Assembly (NCBI GenBank): GCA_024231905.1
Contig: JAAEQC010000092.1
Coordinates: 1 to 64,000, forward strand
From: a bacterium
GTDB taxonomy: Bacteria > Krumholzibacteriota > Krumholzibacteriia > LZORAL124-64-63
Direction: 5' to 3'
Length of the DNA: 64,000 nt
The translations under genes were made by a program, and so were the position numbers. Shown piece by piece: positions 8,066 to 17,163 of the stretch; position 1 is the first letter of the stretch; each line of letters opens with the position of its first letter. The notes beneath the pieces are model-generated. The model ran no database searches and had not been told where the DNA came from. It saw only the letters and a list, made by a program, of their open reading frames with translations.

Positions 8066-10759
8066 ATGAGCGGCAAGAGGGTCTATTACTTTGGTGACGG
8101 GCAGGCTGACGGGAACGCCGGGATGAAGGGTCTCCTCGGTGGCAAGGGTGCCAACCTGGCCGAGATGACCAACCTGGGAATCCCGGTACCGCCGGGATTC
8201 ACGGTGACCACCGAAGAGTGCATCGAATACCAGTCCACCCGCGCCATCTCCGACGAATTGAAGGCCGACGTGCGCGAGGCCCTGGCCAAGGTCGAGGGCG
8301 TCATGGGCAAGAAGTTCGCCGACCCGGCCGACCCCCTGCTCTTCTCCGTGCGTTCGGGCGCCCGTGTTTCCATGCCGGGCATGATGGATACGGTGCTGAA
8401 CCTGGGCCTGAATGACGAGACGGTCGTGGGCCTCATCGCCAAGAGCGGCAATGAGCGCTTTGCCTACGACAGCTACCGGCGCCTGGTCCAGATGTACGGC
8501 GACGTGGTCATGGGCGTGGAGGGCGAACTCTTCGAGCACGCCATCGACGCCCTGAAAGAGAAGGCCGGCGTCGAGCTGGACACCGAGCTTTCGGTCGCCC
8601 AGCTGCAGGGTCTCATCGCCACCTTCAAGGAGATCGTCGAGCGCGAGGCCGGTGCGCCCTTCCCGACCGAGCCCTGGGAGCAGGTATGGGGCGGCATCGC
8701 GGCCGTCTTCGGCAGCTGGGACGTGCCCCGGGCCATCGAGTACCGGCGTATCCACGGCATCCCTTCGGACTGGGGCACCGCGGTGAACGTCCAGGCCATG
8801 GTATTCGGCAACCTGGGCGAGAGCTCGGCCACTGGCGTCGCCTTCACCCGCGACCCGAGCAACGGCGAAAAGCACTTCTACGGCGAATTCCTGATCAACG
8901 CCCAGGGCGAAGATGTGGTGGCGGGCATCCGCACGCCGCAGCAGCTCAACATCCACGGCCGTGAGAAACTGCCCGACGGCAATGCGGCCAAGGACCTGCC
9001 GACTCTCGAGGAGGCCATGCCCAAGGCCTACGCTACCCTGGTCGATATCCGCGACCGGCTGGAGAAGCACTACTGCAACATGCAGGACATCGAGTTCACC
9101 ATCCAGGACAACCGGCTGTGGATGCTGCAGACCCGGCACGGCAAACGCACCGGCGTGGCGGCCATCCGCATCGCTGCCGAGATGCACACCGAGGGTCTGG
9201 TCGATCAGGAGCGGGCGCTGCTGCTGGTGGAGCCCGACCACCTGGACCAGATGCTCCACGACCAGATCGATCCCGACGCCGATTTGACGGTGCTGGGCAC
9301 CGGCCTGCCGGCCTCGCCGGGCGCGGCCCAGGGCGAGGTCGCCTTCACCGCCGAAGCGGCAGTCGAGGTGGCGGCCGCCGGTCGCAAGGTGATCCTGGTG
9401 CGTCGTGAGACGAGTCCCGAGGACATCGCCGGCATGAACGTGGCCGAGGGTATCCTCACCAGCCGCGGCGGCATGACCAGCCACGCGGCCGTGGTGGCTC
9501 GCGGCATGGGCAAGCCTTGCGTCGCCGGCTGCGGCGGCCTCTTCGTGGACGTGGAGAAGGGCGAGGCCACCATCGGCGGCAAGACCTTCAAGGCCGGGGA
9601 CGCCATGACCATCAACGGCACAACCGGCGCCGTCATCGACGGCACGCCGCCCCTGGTGCCGCCGGCCCTGGACGACCCCAACCTGAAGACGGTCATGGAC
9701 TGGGCCGACGCGACGCGGCGCCTCAAGGTCCGCACCAACGCCGACACGCCCCACGACGCCCTGCAGGCCCGCGAGTTCGGCGCCCAGGGCATCGGCCTGA
9801 CCCGCACCGAGCACATGTTCTTCGGTGAGGACCGCATCATGAAGATGCGCGAGATGATCCTGGCCGAGGACGAGACGGCACGCCGGGCGGCCCTGGCCAA
9901 GATCCTGCCCATGCAGCAGGAGGACTTCGACGGCATCTTCCGGGCCATGCACGGACTGCCGGTGACCATCCGCCTGCTGGATCCGCCCCTGCACGAGTTC
10001 CTGCCCCAGGAGGCCAAGGACATCAAGGCCCTGTCCGCGGAGATGGGCGTGTCCCTGGAACTGCTGGAGCGGAAGATCGATTCGCTGCACGAACTGAACC
10101 CCATGCTCGGGCACCGCGGCTGCCGGCTCAGCCTGACCTACCCGGAGATCTGTGAGATGCAGGTGGCGGCCATCATCGGCGCGGCCTGCGCGGTCAAGAA
10201 GGACGACGTGGACGTACGCCCGGAGATCATGATCCCCCTGACCGGCGCCGTGCGCGAACTGTCCGATCTGCGCAAGCTGTCCATCGCGGTGGCAGAGAAG
10301 ACCATGGCGGAGGCCGGCGTGAAGGTCGACTACCTGGTCGGTACCATGATCGAGATTCCGCGGGCGGCCCTGCTGGCGGACAAGATGGCCGAGCACGCCG
10401 ATTTCTTCAGCTTCGGGACCAACGACCTGACGCAGATGGCTTTCGGCTACAGCCGCGACGACGCGGGCACCTTCCTGCCCGAGTACGTGGCCAAGGGTAT
10501 CCTGTCCAACGACCCGTTCCAGCAGCTTGACCAGGACGGCGTCGGCCAGCTGGTCGAGATGGCCTGCGTCAAGGGCCGCCAGACCAACCCGGATATCCAC
10601 CTGGGTATCTGTGGCGAGCACGGCGGCGACCCGGCCAGCGTGGCGTTCTGCCACAAGGTGGGTCTGGACTATGTGAGTTGCTCTCCTTTCCGGGTGCCCA
10701 TCGCGCGCCTGGCCGCGGCTCAGGTCGTGGTGCAAGAGAAGCTCGAGGCCGGGAAGTAG
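8066..10759 (+). CDS. ppdK: Pyruvate, phosphate dikinase
   Basis: Interconverts pyruvate + ATP + Pi and phosphoenolpyruvate + AMP + PPi in the cytoplasm. The 897-residue length matches the family (about 875-900). Order: N-terminal ATP-grasp region (GGKGANLAEMTNLG near the start; FSVRSGARVSMPGMMDTVLN around 95), central swivelling phospho-histidine domain with GGMTSHAAVVARGMGKPC (catalytic His473), and C-terminal PEP/pyruvate TIM barrel (GLTRTEHMFF, GTNDLTQMAFG, and GICGEHGGDP with catalytic Cys849). The start is fixed by ATGGAGGA about 10 nt upstream of the ATG. A membrane VWA-type gene begins only 6 nt after the stop. In this setting it could work towards gluconeogenesis or PPi-linked glycolysis; the sequence does not decide. 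Confidence 0.98.
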   Translation: MSGKRVYYFGDGQADGNAGMKGLLGGKGANLAEMTNLGIPVPPGFTVTTEECIEYQSTRAISDELKADVREALAKVEGVMGKKFADPADPLLFSVRSGARVSMPGMMDTVLNLGLNDETVVGLIAKSGNERFAYDSYRRLVQMYGDVVMGVEGELFEHAIDALKEKAGVELDTELSVAQLQGLIATFKEIVEREAGAPFPTEPWEQVWGGIAAVFGSWDVPRAIEYRRIHGIPSDWGTAVNVQAMVFGNLGESSATGVAFTRDPSNGEKHFYGEFLINAQGEDVVAGIRTPQQLNIHGREKLPDGNAAKDLPTLEEAMPKAYATLVDIRDRLEKHYCNMQDIEFTIQDNRLWMLQTRHGKRTGVAAIRIAAEMHTEGLVDQERALLLVEPDHLDQMLHDQIDPDADLTVLGTGLPASPGAAQGEVAFTAEAAVEVAAAGRKVILVRRETSPEDIAGMNVAEGILTSRGGMTSHAAVVARGMGKPCVAGCGGLFVDVEKGEATIGGKTFKAGDAMTINGTTGAVIDGTPPLVPPALDDPNLKTVMDWADATRRLKVRTNADTPHDALQAREFGAQGIGLTRTEHMFFGEDRIMKMREMILAEDETARRAALAKILPMQQEDFDGIFRAMHGLPVTIRLLDPPLHEFLPQEAKDIKALSAEMGVSLELLERKIDSLHELNPMLGHRGCRLSLTYPEICEMQVAAIIGAACAVKKDDVDVRPEIMIPLTGAVRELSDLRKLSIAVAEKTMAEAGVKVDYLVGTMIEIPRAALLADKMAEHADFFSFGTNDLTQMAFGYSRDDAGTFLPEYVAKGILSNDPFQQLDQDGVGQLVEMACVKGRQTNPDIHLGICGEHGGDPASVAFCHKVGLDYVSCSPFRVPIARLAAAQVVVQEKLEAGK

Positions 10760-10765
10760 CGGCCG

Positions 10766-12994
10766 GTGGCGATCCACTGGTCCGCCCCGGACTGGCTATG
10801 GCCCCTGCTGCCCATCGTGGCAGCAGGGGCCGTCTTGTGGACGGCGTGGGTGTATGCCCGTTCGCGGCCGGCGGCGGACCCGGGCCTGCGCCGGCTGCTG
10901 ACGGGATTGCGGGCCGCAGCCTTCGTCCTGCTTCTGGCTGCCGTGGCTGCGCCGGTGCTCGGCGTGCGCGCCCGGTCCGGTGACGATCCCGAACTCCATG
11001 TCATCATCGAGGATTCGGCGAGCATGGCCGTGGCCGATGCGGGGGACGGCGGCAGGCAGACCCGCTGGGAGCGTGCGCGCGAGTTGATCGACGCCCTGGA
11101 GGACGTCCTGGCCGGTCGCGACCAGCCCGTGGCGCTCCACGTGTGGCGGAGCAACGGCCTGGGCTCCCTGGAGGAGTTCACACCTGACCGGGCGCCCGAA
11201 GCCGTGGGCACGGATCTGGACGGCCTCCTGGCGGCGGCCAGCCGTCGCACCGTGGGCCGACCCGTGCGGTCGTTCGTCCTGGTCAGCGATGGCCAGGAGA
11301 CGCGCCGGAATCCCGCGGTGGGACCGCCGGCCGGGTCTCCGGAAGCGCCGCGCCTGTTCGTGGTGGGAGTCGGCGACCCGGCGGGGCCTCCGGACCGCCT
11401 TTTGGCCGACATCCGGTATCCTGGCACGGCCCACGTGGACGACGAGATTGCTGTCCACGCGGTGGTCGACCACCGGGGTGGACCTGGCTCCCTGGGTACG
11501 GTGAACGTCCGTCTGGAGGGCCCTGAAGGTGTCCTGCGGGATACGATGGTGACGCTCGCCGGCCAGACGACGCCGCTGGAGATGGTTTTTACGGCTCGCG
11601 ACGAGGGGCTGCACGTATACGAACTCTCGGTCTCGCCCCTGGACGACGAGCGTTTCCAGGCCAACAACCGGGCGTCCCTGGTGGTTGACGTCCGGCGGGG
11701 GCGGCAGCGCGTACTCATGGTGGCTGACCGACCCGGATGGGATACCCGGTTCCTGGCCCAGGCGGCCCTGGCGGAACCGCGCCTGGAGTTGACGGTCGTC
11801 CATCGGACGGCCCGTGGCCTGGTTCGTGCGGACAGCCTGCTGGACTGGACGCCGCCGCAGGCGGCAGCCGGTTGGGCGGACTGGGACGCCGTGATGCTCG
11901 CAGGCTGGGATCCGGGATGGCCCGCGGCCGCCTGGGAAGCCCTCGACGCGGCGGTTACCGACGGCCTGGGTCTGACGGTGCTGGCGCCGACCGCGCCTTC
12001 GACGGGTGTCGCTGCGGCGCCGCCGCCGCGGACCCTGGCTGAGATGTTGCCCGTGACCGCGAGCGTGTGGCGTTGGCGGGGCGGCGAACAACCGGTGGTG
12101 CCGGGCGACGTACCTGGCCATCCGGTCCTGGCTGGAGTGGGCCGGGATCTGGCCCGGTTGCCGCCGGTGAGGTCTTCGTTGCCCACCTTGGCGGCGCCCA
12201 CGGCGCGAACGCTCCTGCGGATACCGGCGCCCGGAGCCGGAAACGCCGCTGCCTCGCCCCTGCTGGTGGTGGGGGACCGGGGCTCCGGACGCGTGGGCTG
12301 GTGTGGCGCGCCCCTGTGGCAACTGGCCTTCGGCGAACTGACCCGGGCCGACGCCGCCGGTGGCTCCGGCCACCGCTTGCTAAGGAATCTCCTGGTGTGG
12401 ACCGCCGGGGGCGAGCAGGAGGCCGGGCTGCATTTCACGGCCCACGAGCCGACCTTTTCCGAAGGGGAGCGGATCCGCTTTGGTGCCCACTGGCGGGACA
12501 TGCGAGGGCGCACCGTGAGCGAGGACCGTGTTTCCCTGACCCTGCGCCGTACCGACGGCGGCGGGAGGCGGGACGCCGAACGCACCTACGCCCTGGCGCC
12601 CACCGGTGACGGCACGGGCGCGCTCGCGGTCGATCTGCCGCTCCTGGCCGCTGGCCGCTATGAGGCGTCGCTGCAGGGCGAAGGGGACGGGGGGACGGCC
12701 GGTGCCGCCACGTCCTTCGTGATCCTTCGCCGCACCGTGGAGGACACCCAGGTGCGCCGGGATGTCCGTGCACTCGCCGCACTGGCCCGGCGCTGGCACG
12801 GTCGGCTCGTGGCTGACGGCTCCTGGCCACTGCCGGTAGAGATCGCCGCTGATCTGGAGGACGGTGACTGGTCCCCGGGCGGAGCGGAACGCCGTCGCCG
12901 GTTGGACCCCTGGTCGGGCTGGCCGTTCCTGGCGGCCATGGCCCTGTTGCTGGGCGCCGAATGGGTGTTGCGACGACACCACGGCATGCTCTGA
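10766..12994 (+). CDS. Membrane protein with N-terminal BatA-like helices and degenerate VWA domain (742 aa)
   Basis: Starts at a GTG 6 nt after ppdK. Two N-terminal membrane helices (about residues 10-28 and 45-65) precede a VWA-type domain beginning ELHVIIEDSASM. The metal-site motif normally reads D-x-S-x-S and here is E-D-S-A-S, so the first Asp is Glu. After about residue 300 comes an alpha/beta region (RQRVLMVADRPGWDTRFLA, AVMLAGWDPGW) like the GATase1-like part of this large-protein family, then a beta-rich region and a final membrane helix (about 714-733). The architecture matches the Planctomycetes/FCB proteins annotated as glutamine amidotransferase-like or VWA membrane proteins. 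Precise function is unknown; a role in envelope-stress or MoxR-linked assembly is conjecture. Confidence 0.75.
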   Translation: MAIHWSAPDWLWPLLPIVAAGAVLWTAWVYARSRPAADPGLRRLLTGLRAAAFVLLLAAVAAPVLGVRARSGDDPELHVIIEDSASMAVADAGDGGRQTRWERARELIDALEDVLAGRDQPVALHVWRSNGLGSLEEFTPDRAPEAVGTDLDGLLAAASRRTVGRPVRSFVLVSDGQETRRNPAVGPPAGSPEAPRLFVVGVGDPAGPPDRLLADIRYPGTAHVDDEIAVHAVVDHRGGPGSLGTVNVRLEGPEGVLRDTMVTLAGQTTPLEMVFTARDEGLHVYELSVSPLDDERFQANNRASLVVDVRRGRQRVLMVADRPGWDTRFLAQAALAEPRLELTVVHRTARGLVRADSLLDWTPPQAAAGWADWDAVMLAGWDPGWPAAAWEALDAAVTDGLGLTVLAPTAPSTGVAAAPPPRTLAEMLPVTASVWRWRGGEQPVVPGDVPGHPVLAGVGRDLARLPPVRSSLPTLAAPTARTLLRIPAPGAGNAAASPLLVVGDRGSGRVGWCGAPLWQLAFGELTRADAAGGSGHRLLRNLLVWTAGGEQEAGLHFTAHEPTFSEGERIRFGAHWRDMRGRTVSEDRVSLTLRRTDGGGRRDAERTYALAPTGDGTGALAVDLPLLAAGRYEASLQGEGDGGTAGAATSFVILRRTVEDTQVRRDVRALAALARRWHGRLVADGSWPLPVEIAADLEDGDWSPGGAERRRRLDPWSGWPFLAAMALLLGAEWVLRRHHGML

Positions 12995-13048
12995 TCCGCT
13001 CCCGCCGCTAGAACCTCCCTGCTTTTCCTCCCGGAGAGCGGGTGCACC

Positions 13049-14752
13049 GTGGCCCGTATGCCGATCCACCGCACTCCGTTGACCATCTTGTGCGTCCTGC
13101 TGTCCGCGGCATCCGCCGAAGCGGAACTGCTCATCAATGAACTCGCTCCGGACCCTGCGGGCGCGGACACCGGTCGCGAGTTCGTGGAAATCATCAACGC
13201 ATCAAGCATAAGTGAAGACATGACGGGAGTTATGCTTCAGTTTGCCAACGGTTCCGAAGGTGCGGTCTGGCGCACGCGTTGGGAAGCGGAGCCCGGTCTG
13301 CTCCTGGCACCGGGGACCCGTTTCCTCTTGGCGGACCGCAATTGGCAGGGGCCGGGCCAGGCCCAGGTGGAGGTGTGGCTGGGGCTCCAGAACGGTCCCG
13401 ACGCCTTGCGGTTGGTGCGGGGCGATTCGGTTCTCGACCTGGTGGGCTGGGGGGCCCTGACGGATCCGGAACTCATGGAGGCCACCCCGGCACCGTCGGC
13501 TCCGGGCGCTGCCCTGTCCCGGCGGCCGGACGGATGGGACTCCCAGGACAACGGCGCCGATTTCGTGGTCGCCGACCCGACTCCCGGCTGGTCCAACTTC
13601 CGGCCCTGGGCTCTGAGTGTCCTGACGGTCGCCATGGATCCACCGTCCCTGGCCAGGATCGGTGATCCGCTGCTGCTGGACGTGGAGGTGCGCAACGACG
13701 GACTCGAGGACTGGCCCGTGACGACGCTGATCCTGGCGGCCGGCCAGGAGCGGGGAACGGCCCTCCTGGACGCCTGCCCCGCCGGAGATGTCCGGAGATT
13801 CAGTTGGCAGGTGCGGCCGGGTGAGTCGGGCCGGGTTGCCCTGGGCGCCGTCGCCGTGGCGCCGGGGAACGGCGACACCATTGTCCTGGATCTGGGCGCC
13901 GTGCACGTGGGCGCCGGAGCATTGTTCCTGAGCGAGATCATGGCAGCCCCCCGCCGGGACGAGGGCGAATGGATCGAGATCGAGGCCGTCATGCCGGGCG
14001 ATCTCGGCGGCTGGCGCCTCCGGGACGAAGGCGGGGAGTGGCGCGACCTGCCGGTCCGGACCCTGGCCGCTGGGGAACGGATCCTGCTGGCCCAGGAACC
14101 GGTCGCCCTGGAAGAATGGATCCTTGAGGCGCGGGCGCGGGGTGGATTCGCAGCCTGCGACGGTCCCGTGCCGGCTGCCCTGGAACTGGCGGGATGGCCG
14201 AATCTCAACAACACCGCCCCGGACGGCCGGGCTTTCGCCGAACGGCTGCAATTGGCCGATCCCACCGGTCTGGTGGTGGACCACGCGACGATCGGCGGTC
14301 TGGACGGCAAGGCCCCCGACGGTCTGTCCTGGGAACGGGTCGGGATCGAGCCGGCCCACCCGACCGGCGCGAACTGGGGGACCTGCACGGCTCGAACCGG
14401 GGCCACGCCCGGATGCCCCAACAGCCTGTCCACACCGGGTACCGCCGGACCGACCCTGACCGTGGAGCCGGCCGTGCTCGACGGGGCCGCCGGCCCGGGC
14501 GCCGTGCATCTGCGCTTCCAGTTGATCGCAGGCGAGACGGGCTGGCGCGCGCGGCTCCATGACCTGTGGGGAGCGCCGGTCCGCGACTTCGGGGGGGACG
14601 ATCTGGGCACGGGGCCACGTGACCTGGTCTGGGATGGACGGGACGACCGGGGGATGGTCCTGCCGCCGGGCGGCTACGTGGCGCTGCTGTTGGTGAAGGG
14701 CGGCGCGGGCGGAACCCTGCGGCGGGAACGGGTGGTGGTGGTGGTCCGATGA
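13049..14752 (+). CDS. Exported lamin-tail-domain protein with C-terminal FlgD-like domain (567 aa)
   Basis: The GTG start at 13049 lies behind GGAGAG; an in-frame ATG at 13058 is an alternative. The N-terminus has a signal peptide ending near SAEAE. Two lamin-tail domains are visible: LLINELAPDPAGADTGREFVE at the mature N-terminus and LFLSEIMAAPRRDEGEWIEIE around residue 290. Both show the typical I-N/S-E-(I/L) opening and a G-x-R-x-L-L-A strand. The C-terminus has a FlgD-like fold (WDGRDDRGMVLPPGGYVALL). Lamin-tail domains are protein or DNA binding Ig folds often found in bacterial surface proteins. It overlaps the next gene by ATGA, so the two are coupled. Confidence 0.8.
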   Translation: MARMPIHRTPLTILCVLLSAASAEAELLINELAPDPAGADTGREFVEIINASSISEDMTGVMLQFANGSEGAVWRTRWEAEPGLLLAPGTRFLLADRNWQGPGQAQVEVWLGLQNGPDALRLVRGDSVLDLVGWGALTDPELMEATPAPSAPGAALSRRPDGWDSQDNGADFVVADPTPGWSNFRPWALSVLTVAMDPPSLARIGDPLLLDVEVRNDGLEDWPVTTLILAAGQERGTALLDACPAGDVRRFSWQVRPGESGRVALGAVAVAPGNGDTIVLDLGAVHVGAGALFLSEIMAAPRRDEGEWIEIEAVMPGDLGGWRLRDEGGEWRDLPVRTLAAGERILLAQEPVALEEWILEARARGGFAACDGPVPAALELAGWPNLNNTAPDGRAFAERLQLADPTGLVVDHATIGGLDGKAPDGLSWERVGIEPAHPTGANWGTCTARTGATPGCPNSLSTPGTAGPTLTVEPAVLDGAAGPGAVHLRFQLIAGETGWRARLHDLWGAPVRDFGGDDLGTGPRDLVWDGRDDRGMVLPPGGYVALLLVKGGAGGTLRRERVVVVVR

Positions 14753-15561
14753 TCCGCCGGATGCTCGTCGCGATTGCCGTCACGATCACGCTGGGAGTGG
14801 ATTCGGCCACGGCGGCCGGAGCGCGTCTGCTGGAGGATGCTTGGTTGCACGAGCCGGCCTGGGCGCCGGGCGGGGCGGCCCTTGAAACCGGCGGCTTCGC
14901 CTGGGCCTCTGCAGGAACCGGACGACTCTTCGGTATGCCCGAATTGCCACTCTCGGCCCTGCGCCTGACGGCGGGGCGTCGCGGGCAGAGTTCAGCCTGG
15001 AGTCTCGCCGCCGGTTGGCAGCGCCTGGGACGGGAGGTGCTGCAGGTCGATCACCTGGCGGTGTCGGCGGGACGCGACGGCCGCTGGCGGTGCCGGGTCC
15101 GCGGTGTCTCCGAACGCCGGACCCTGGCCGGTTCGGCGACTCCCGCGCGGCGGCGGGTGGAGGCGGTGCTGGGGTGTGAGTGGCGGGCGCCGGCGGGATT
15201 TTCCGGCCGCGGCGACCTGCACCTGGCCCTGGTCGACGGCATGGCCGGCGACCCACGCCATGTGGCGCCGCTGATGCTTCTGGTTCTACGATTGCCGCCC
15301 GTCTCCTGCGCCCTGGCCTGGGACCGCCGTGGCGACGGCACGCCCTTGCTGGGCCTTGAAGTGGTCGTGGAACTGTCCCCAGCGGCGGCGTTCTCCTGGC
15401 GTTACGACGGGGGCAGTCGCAGCCTGGGTTGGGGCCTGGTGCTGCGCCGTGGCCCCCTCCTGGTGCGATCCTCCCATCTGGTCCACCCGGATCTCGGCGC
15501 CACCCACCGGTGGCAGGTGGCCGCCGGCAGGGGACGCCTGCCGACAGCGGGTTCGCCTTGA
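14749..15561 (+). CDS. Exported hypothetical protein, barrel-like (270 aa)
   Basis: The ATG at 14749 overlaps the upstream TGA (ATGA). A signal peptide of about 23 residues ends near ATAAGA. The mature part is Arg- and Trp-rich, with alternating short hydrophobic strands (WSLAAGWQRLG, WRCRVRGVSERRTL, FSWRYDGGSRSLGWGL). This suggests an outer-membrane beta-barrel, but no family is recognised. Its stop overlaps the next start by TTGA. Together with the lamin-tail gene and the next gene it forms a tight three-gene unit of exported proteins; a joint surface role is inferred. Confidence 0.65.
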   Translation: MIRRMLVAIAVTITLGVDSATAAGARLLEDAWLHEPAWAPGGAALETGGFAWASAGTGRLFGMPELPLSALRLTAGRRGQSSAWSLAAGWQRLGREVLQVDHLAVSAGRDGRWRCRVRGVSERRTLAGSATPARRRVEAVLGCEWRAPAGFSGRGDLHLALVDGMAGDPRHVAPLMLLVLRLPPVSCALAWDRRGDGTPLLGLEVVVELSPAAAFSWRYDGGSRSLGWGLVLRRGPLLVRSSHLVHPDLGATHRWQVAAGRGRLPTAGSP

Positions 15562-17051
15562 CGCCCCTGTTGCTGATTCTCCTGTTGGCGGGCGTACCAG
15601 GCGGCGTTTCCCAGGAGGATTGGGACGAGACCCTGGCGGCCTTGTCCAGTGCCGAGGCGGCTGCGTCGATCCAAGATCTGGCGGATCTGGCCGGCCAAGG
15701 GGTGGCTCTGGACAATGCCCTGGGCTGGGAGCGTCGCTGGCGGCAGGATCGCGATACGTACGATCTGGTGCGCCTGGACCTGTTGGCCGGACCGGCAAAG
15801 GCCCGGGTGCGCATGCGGTCGGGCAGCACGCGGAAACGAGAAGTTGCGGGCGCGCTGGGAGTTGCCGCGGAGGCGGTGGAGCTCACGGCCGGTTGGTGGA
15901 GTTGGCGGGCCGGATTCGGACTGCTGGTCGGTGCGGCGGGCCGCCCGCCGGGAATCACCGCCGACGGGAGTGTCCTGCCCGCCACCTCGGGCCCCCGGGC
16001 CTGGACCGGGAGTGCGGACGAACGGGCTAGACGAGGTGGCGTCGTGGACCTGCGATGGGGAGGGTGGCGCCTCGGCGGAGCCATCGGGATCCCGGCCGAC
16101 GGCGGCGAGGATGGGGTCGCCGTGGCGGCCGCAGGGCGGCGTAACGGGACGCTCATGGTCACGGCGGTGTCTGCAGCGGGTGAGGTCGCTGGCGTCAGCG
16201 CCGCCGGCCGCTGGAAGACTGCTGCCTGGCGCGGCGCATGGGAGACCGTGTGGCGATCGACGACCGGAGCCATGGCCCCGGCGGGTATCGCGGGCGCCCT
16301 GGACTGGCGACCCGGACACCAGGTGAGCCTCGGGGCCACGTGTGTCATGTCATCGGGTCCCTCCGCATCCCCGCTGGCAGCCGGGCACGAACTGACCGGC
16401 CGCAGGGGCGGGGACGGGTGGGCCGTACGCGGCGCCTGGCGAGCGGCGCCACAGGTCCGTTTCCTGGCTCTCATTTCCGGCCGCCGCCGGCGCGGGGACG
16501 AGCCCGGCCACGAGCGCCGCCGCGTGCTCGAACTGCAGGTCCGGTGTCGTCCGCGCGTCGGACTCGAAGCGCGGGTCCGCTACCGCGGTGCCGTCACCGA
16601 TGGACCCGTGTGGGACCCGGACTGGCCTTGGGAAGCTCCCCGCGACGGACCCGTGCAGCGACGGCAGACACTCGGCCTGGCTGTGGTGGGGACCGCGGGC
16701 GAGTCCTCTTTCCGTGCAGATCTGCGAACTCTCTCGCTATCGGGCGACAGGTCGGTCGGACGCCGGTCCCTGCTGGGGCTGGAAGCGCGCCATGGCGCCG
16801 CCGGCGGATTGGTCTTGCGAACGGGCTGGCACGAGGCCTGGGGCGATCCGGTGGACCTGGTGTCGGCCATCAGCCCTTTGCCCGGTCGCCTGGTACCGCG
16901 GCACTGGGGCTCTTGGCGCGGTGAAGCCTGGGTCGGAATGGCCTGTGACGGCCGCCGGGGCGGGATCGCCTGTGCATGCCACTTGCGACGTCCGTCTACG
17001 CCTGGACCCGGAACCCTGGAAGTCCGTGCCCGATTACGCCTCCGTTGGTAG
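15558..17051 (+). CDS. Exported hypothetical protein, probable beta-barrel (497 aa)
   Basis: The frame is open from 15429, but the overlap TTGA places a TTG start at 15558 that immediately encodes a signal sequence (LTPLLLILLLAGVPGGVSQ). After it, residues about 20-55 are acidic and helical (EDWDETLAALSSAEAAAS), like the degraded helix-hairpin-helix leader found ahead of barrel domains in some FCB proteins. The rest shows repeated amphipathic strands with Trp/Arg at turns (WWSWRAGFGLLVGAAG, VGLEARVRYRGAV, LEVRARLRLRW) and ends in an aromatic residue, W, as outer-membrane barrels often do. No enzyme motif. Function unknown. Confidence 0.6.
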   Translation: MTPLLLILLLAGVPGGVSQEDWDETLAALSSAEAAASIQDLADLAGQGVALDNALGWERRWRQDRDTYDLVRLDLLAGPAKARVRMRSGSTRKREVAGALGVAAEAVELTAGWWSWRAGFGLLVGAAGRPPGITADGSVLPATSGPRAWTGSADERARRGGVVDLRWGGWRLGGAIGIPADGGEDGVAVAAAGRRNGTLMVTAVSAAGEVAGVSAAGRWKTAAWRGAWETVWRSTTGAMAPAGIAGALDWRPGHQVSLGATCVMSSGPSASPLAAGHELTGRRGGDGWAVRGAWRAAPQVRFLALISGRRRRGDEPGHERRRVLELQVRCRPRVGLEARVRYRGAVTDGPVWDPDWPWEAPRDGPVQRRQTLGLAVVGTAGESSFRADLRTLSLSGDRSVGRRSLLGLEARHGAAGGLVLRTGWHEAWGDPVDLVSAISPLPGRLVPRHWGSWRGEAWVGMACDGRRGGIACACHLRRPSTPGPGTLEVRARLRLRW

Positions 17052-17163
17052 ACCTCAACGCGCAGGCGCCAGCGCCGATAGGGGAGATGGAGGGTGGGAT
17101 CGTCCCAGCGTCCCGGGCTACTGTCCGGGCCGGTCCCGTCCAGCTGGATATCGAGGTGGACCC

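Noticed and set aside
16588-17163. Long upstream extension of the 491-aa protein frame across the end of the previous gene
   Set aside because: It overlaps the coding frame of the barrel-like gene, is rich in Arg/Pro/Cys like a GC-rich shadow frame, and the ATG at 17164 lies in clean intergenic sequence.
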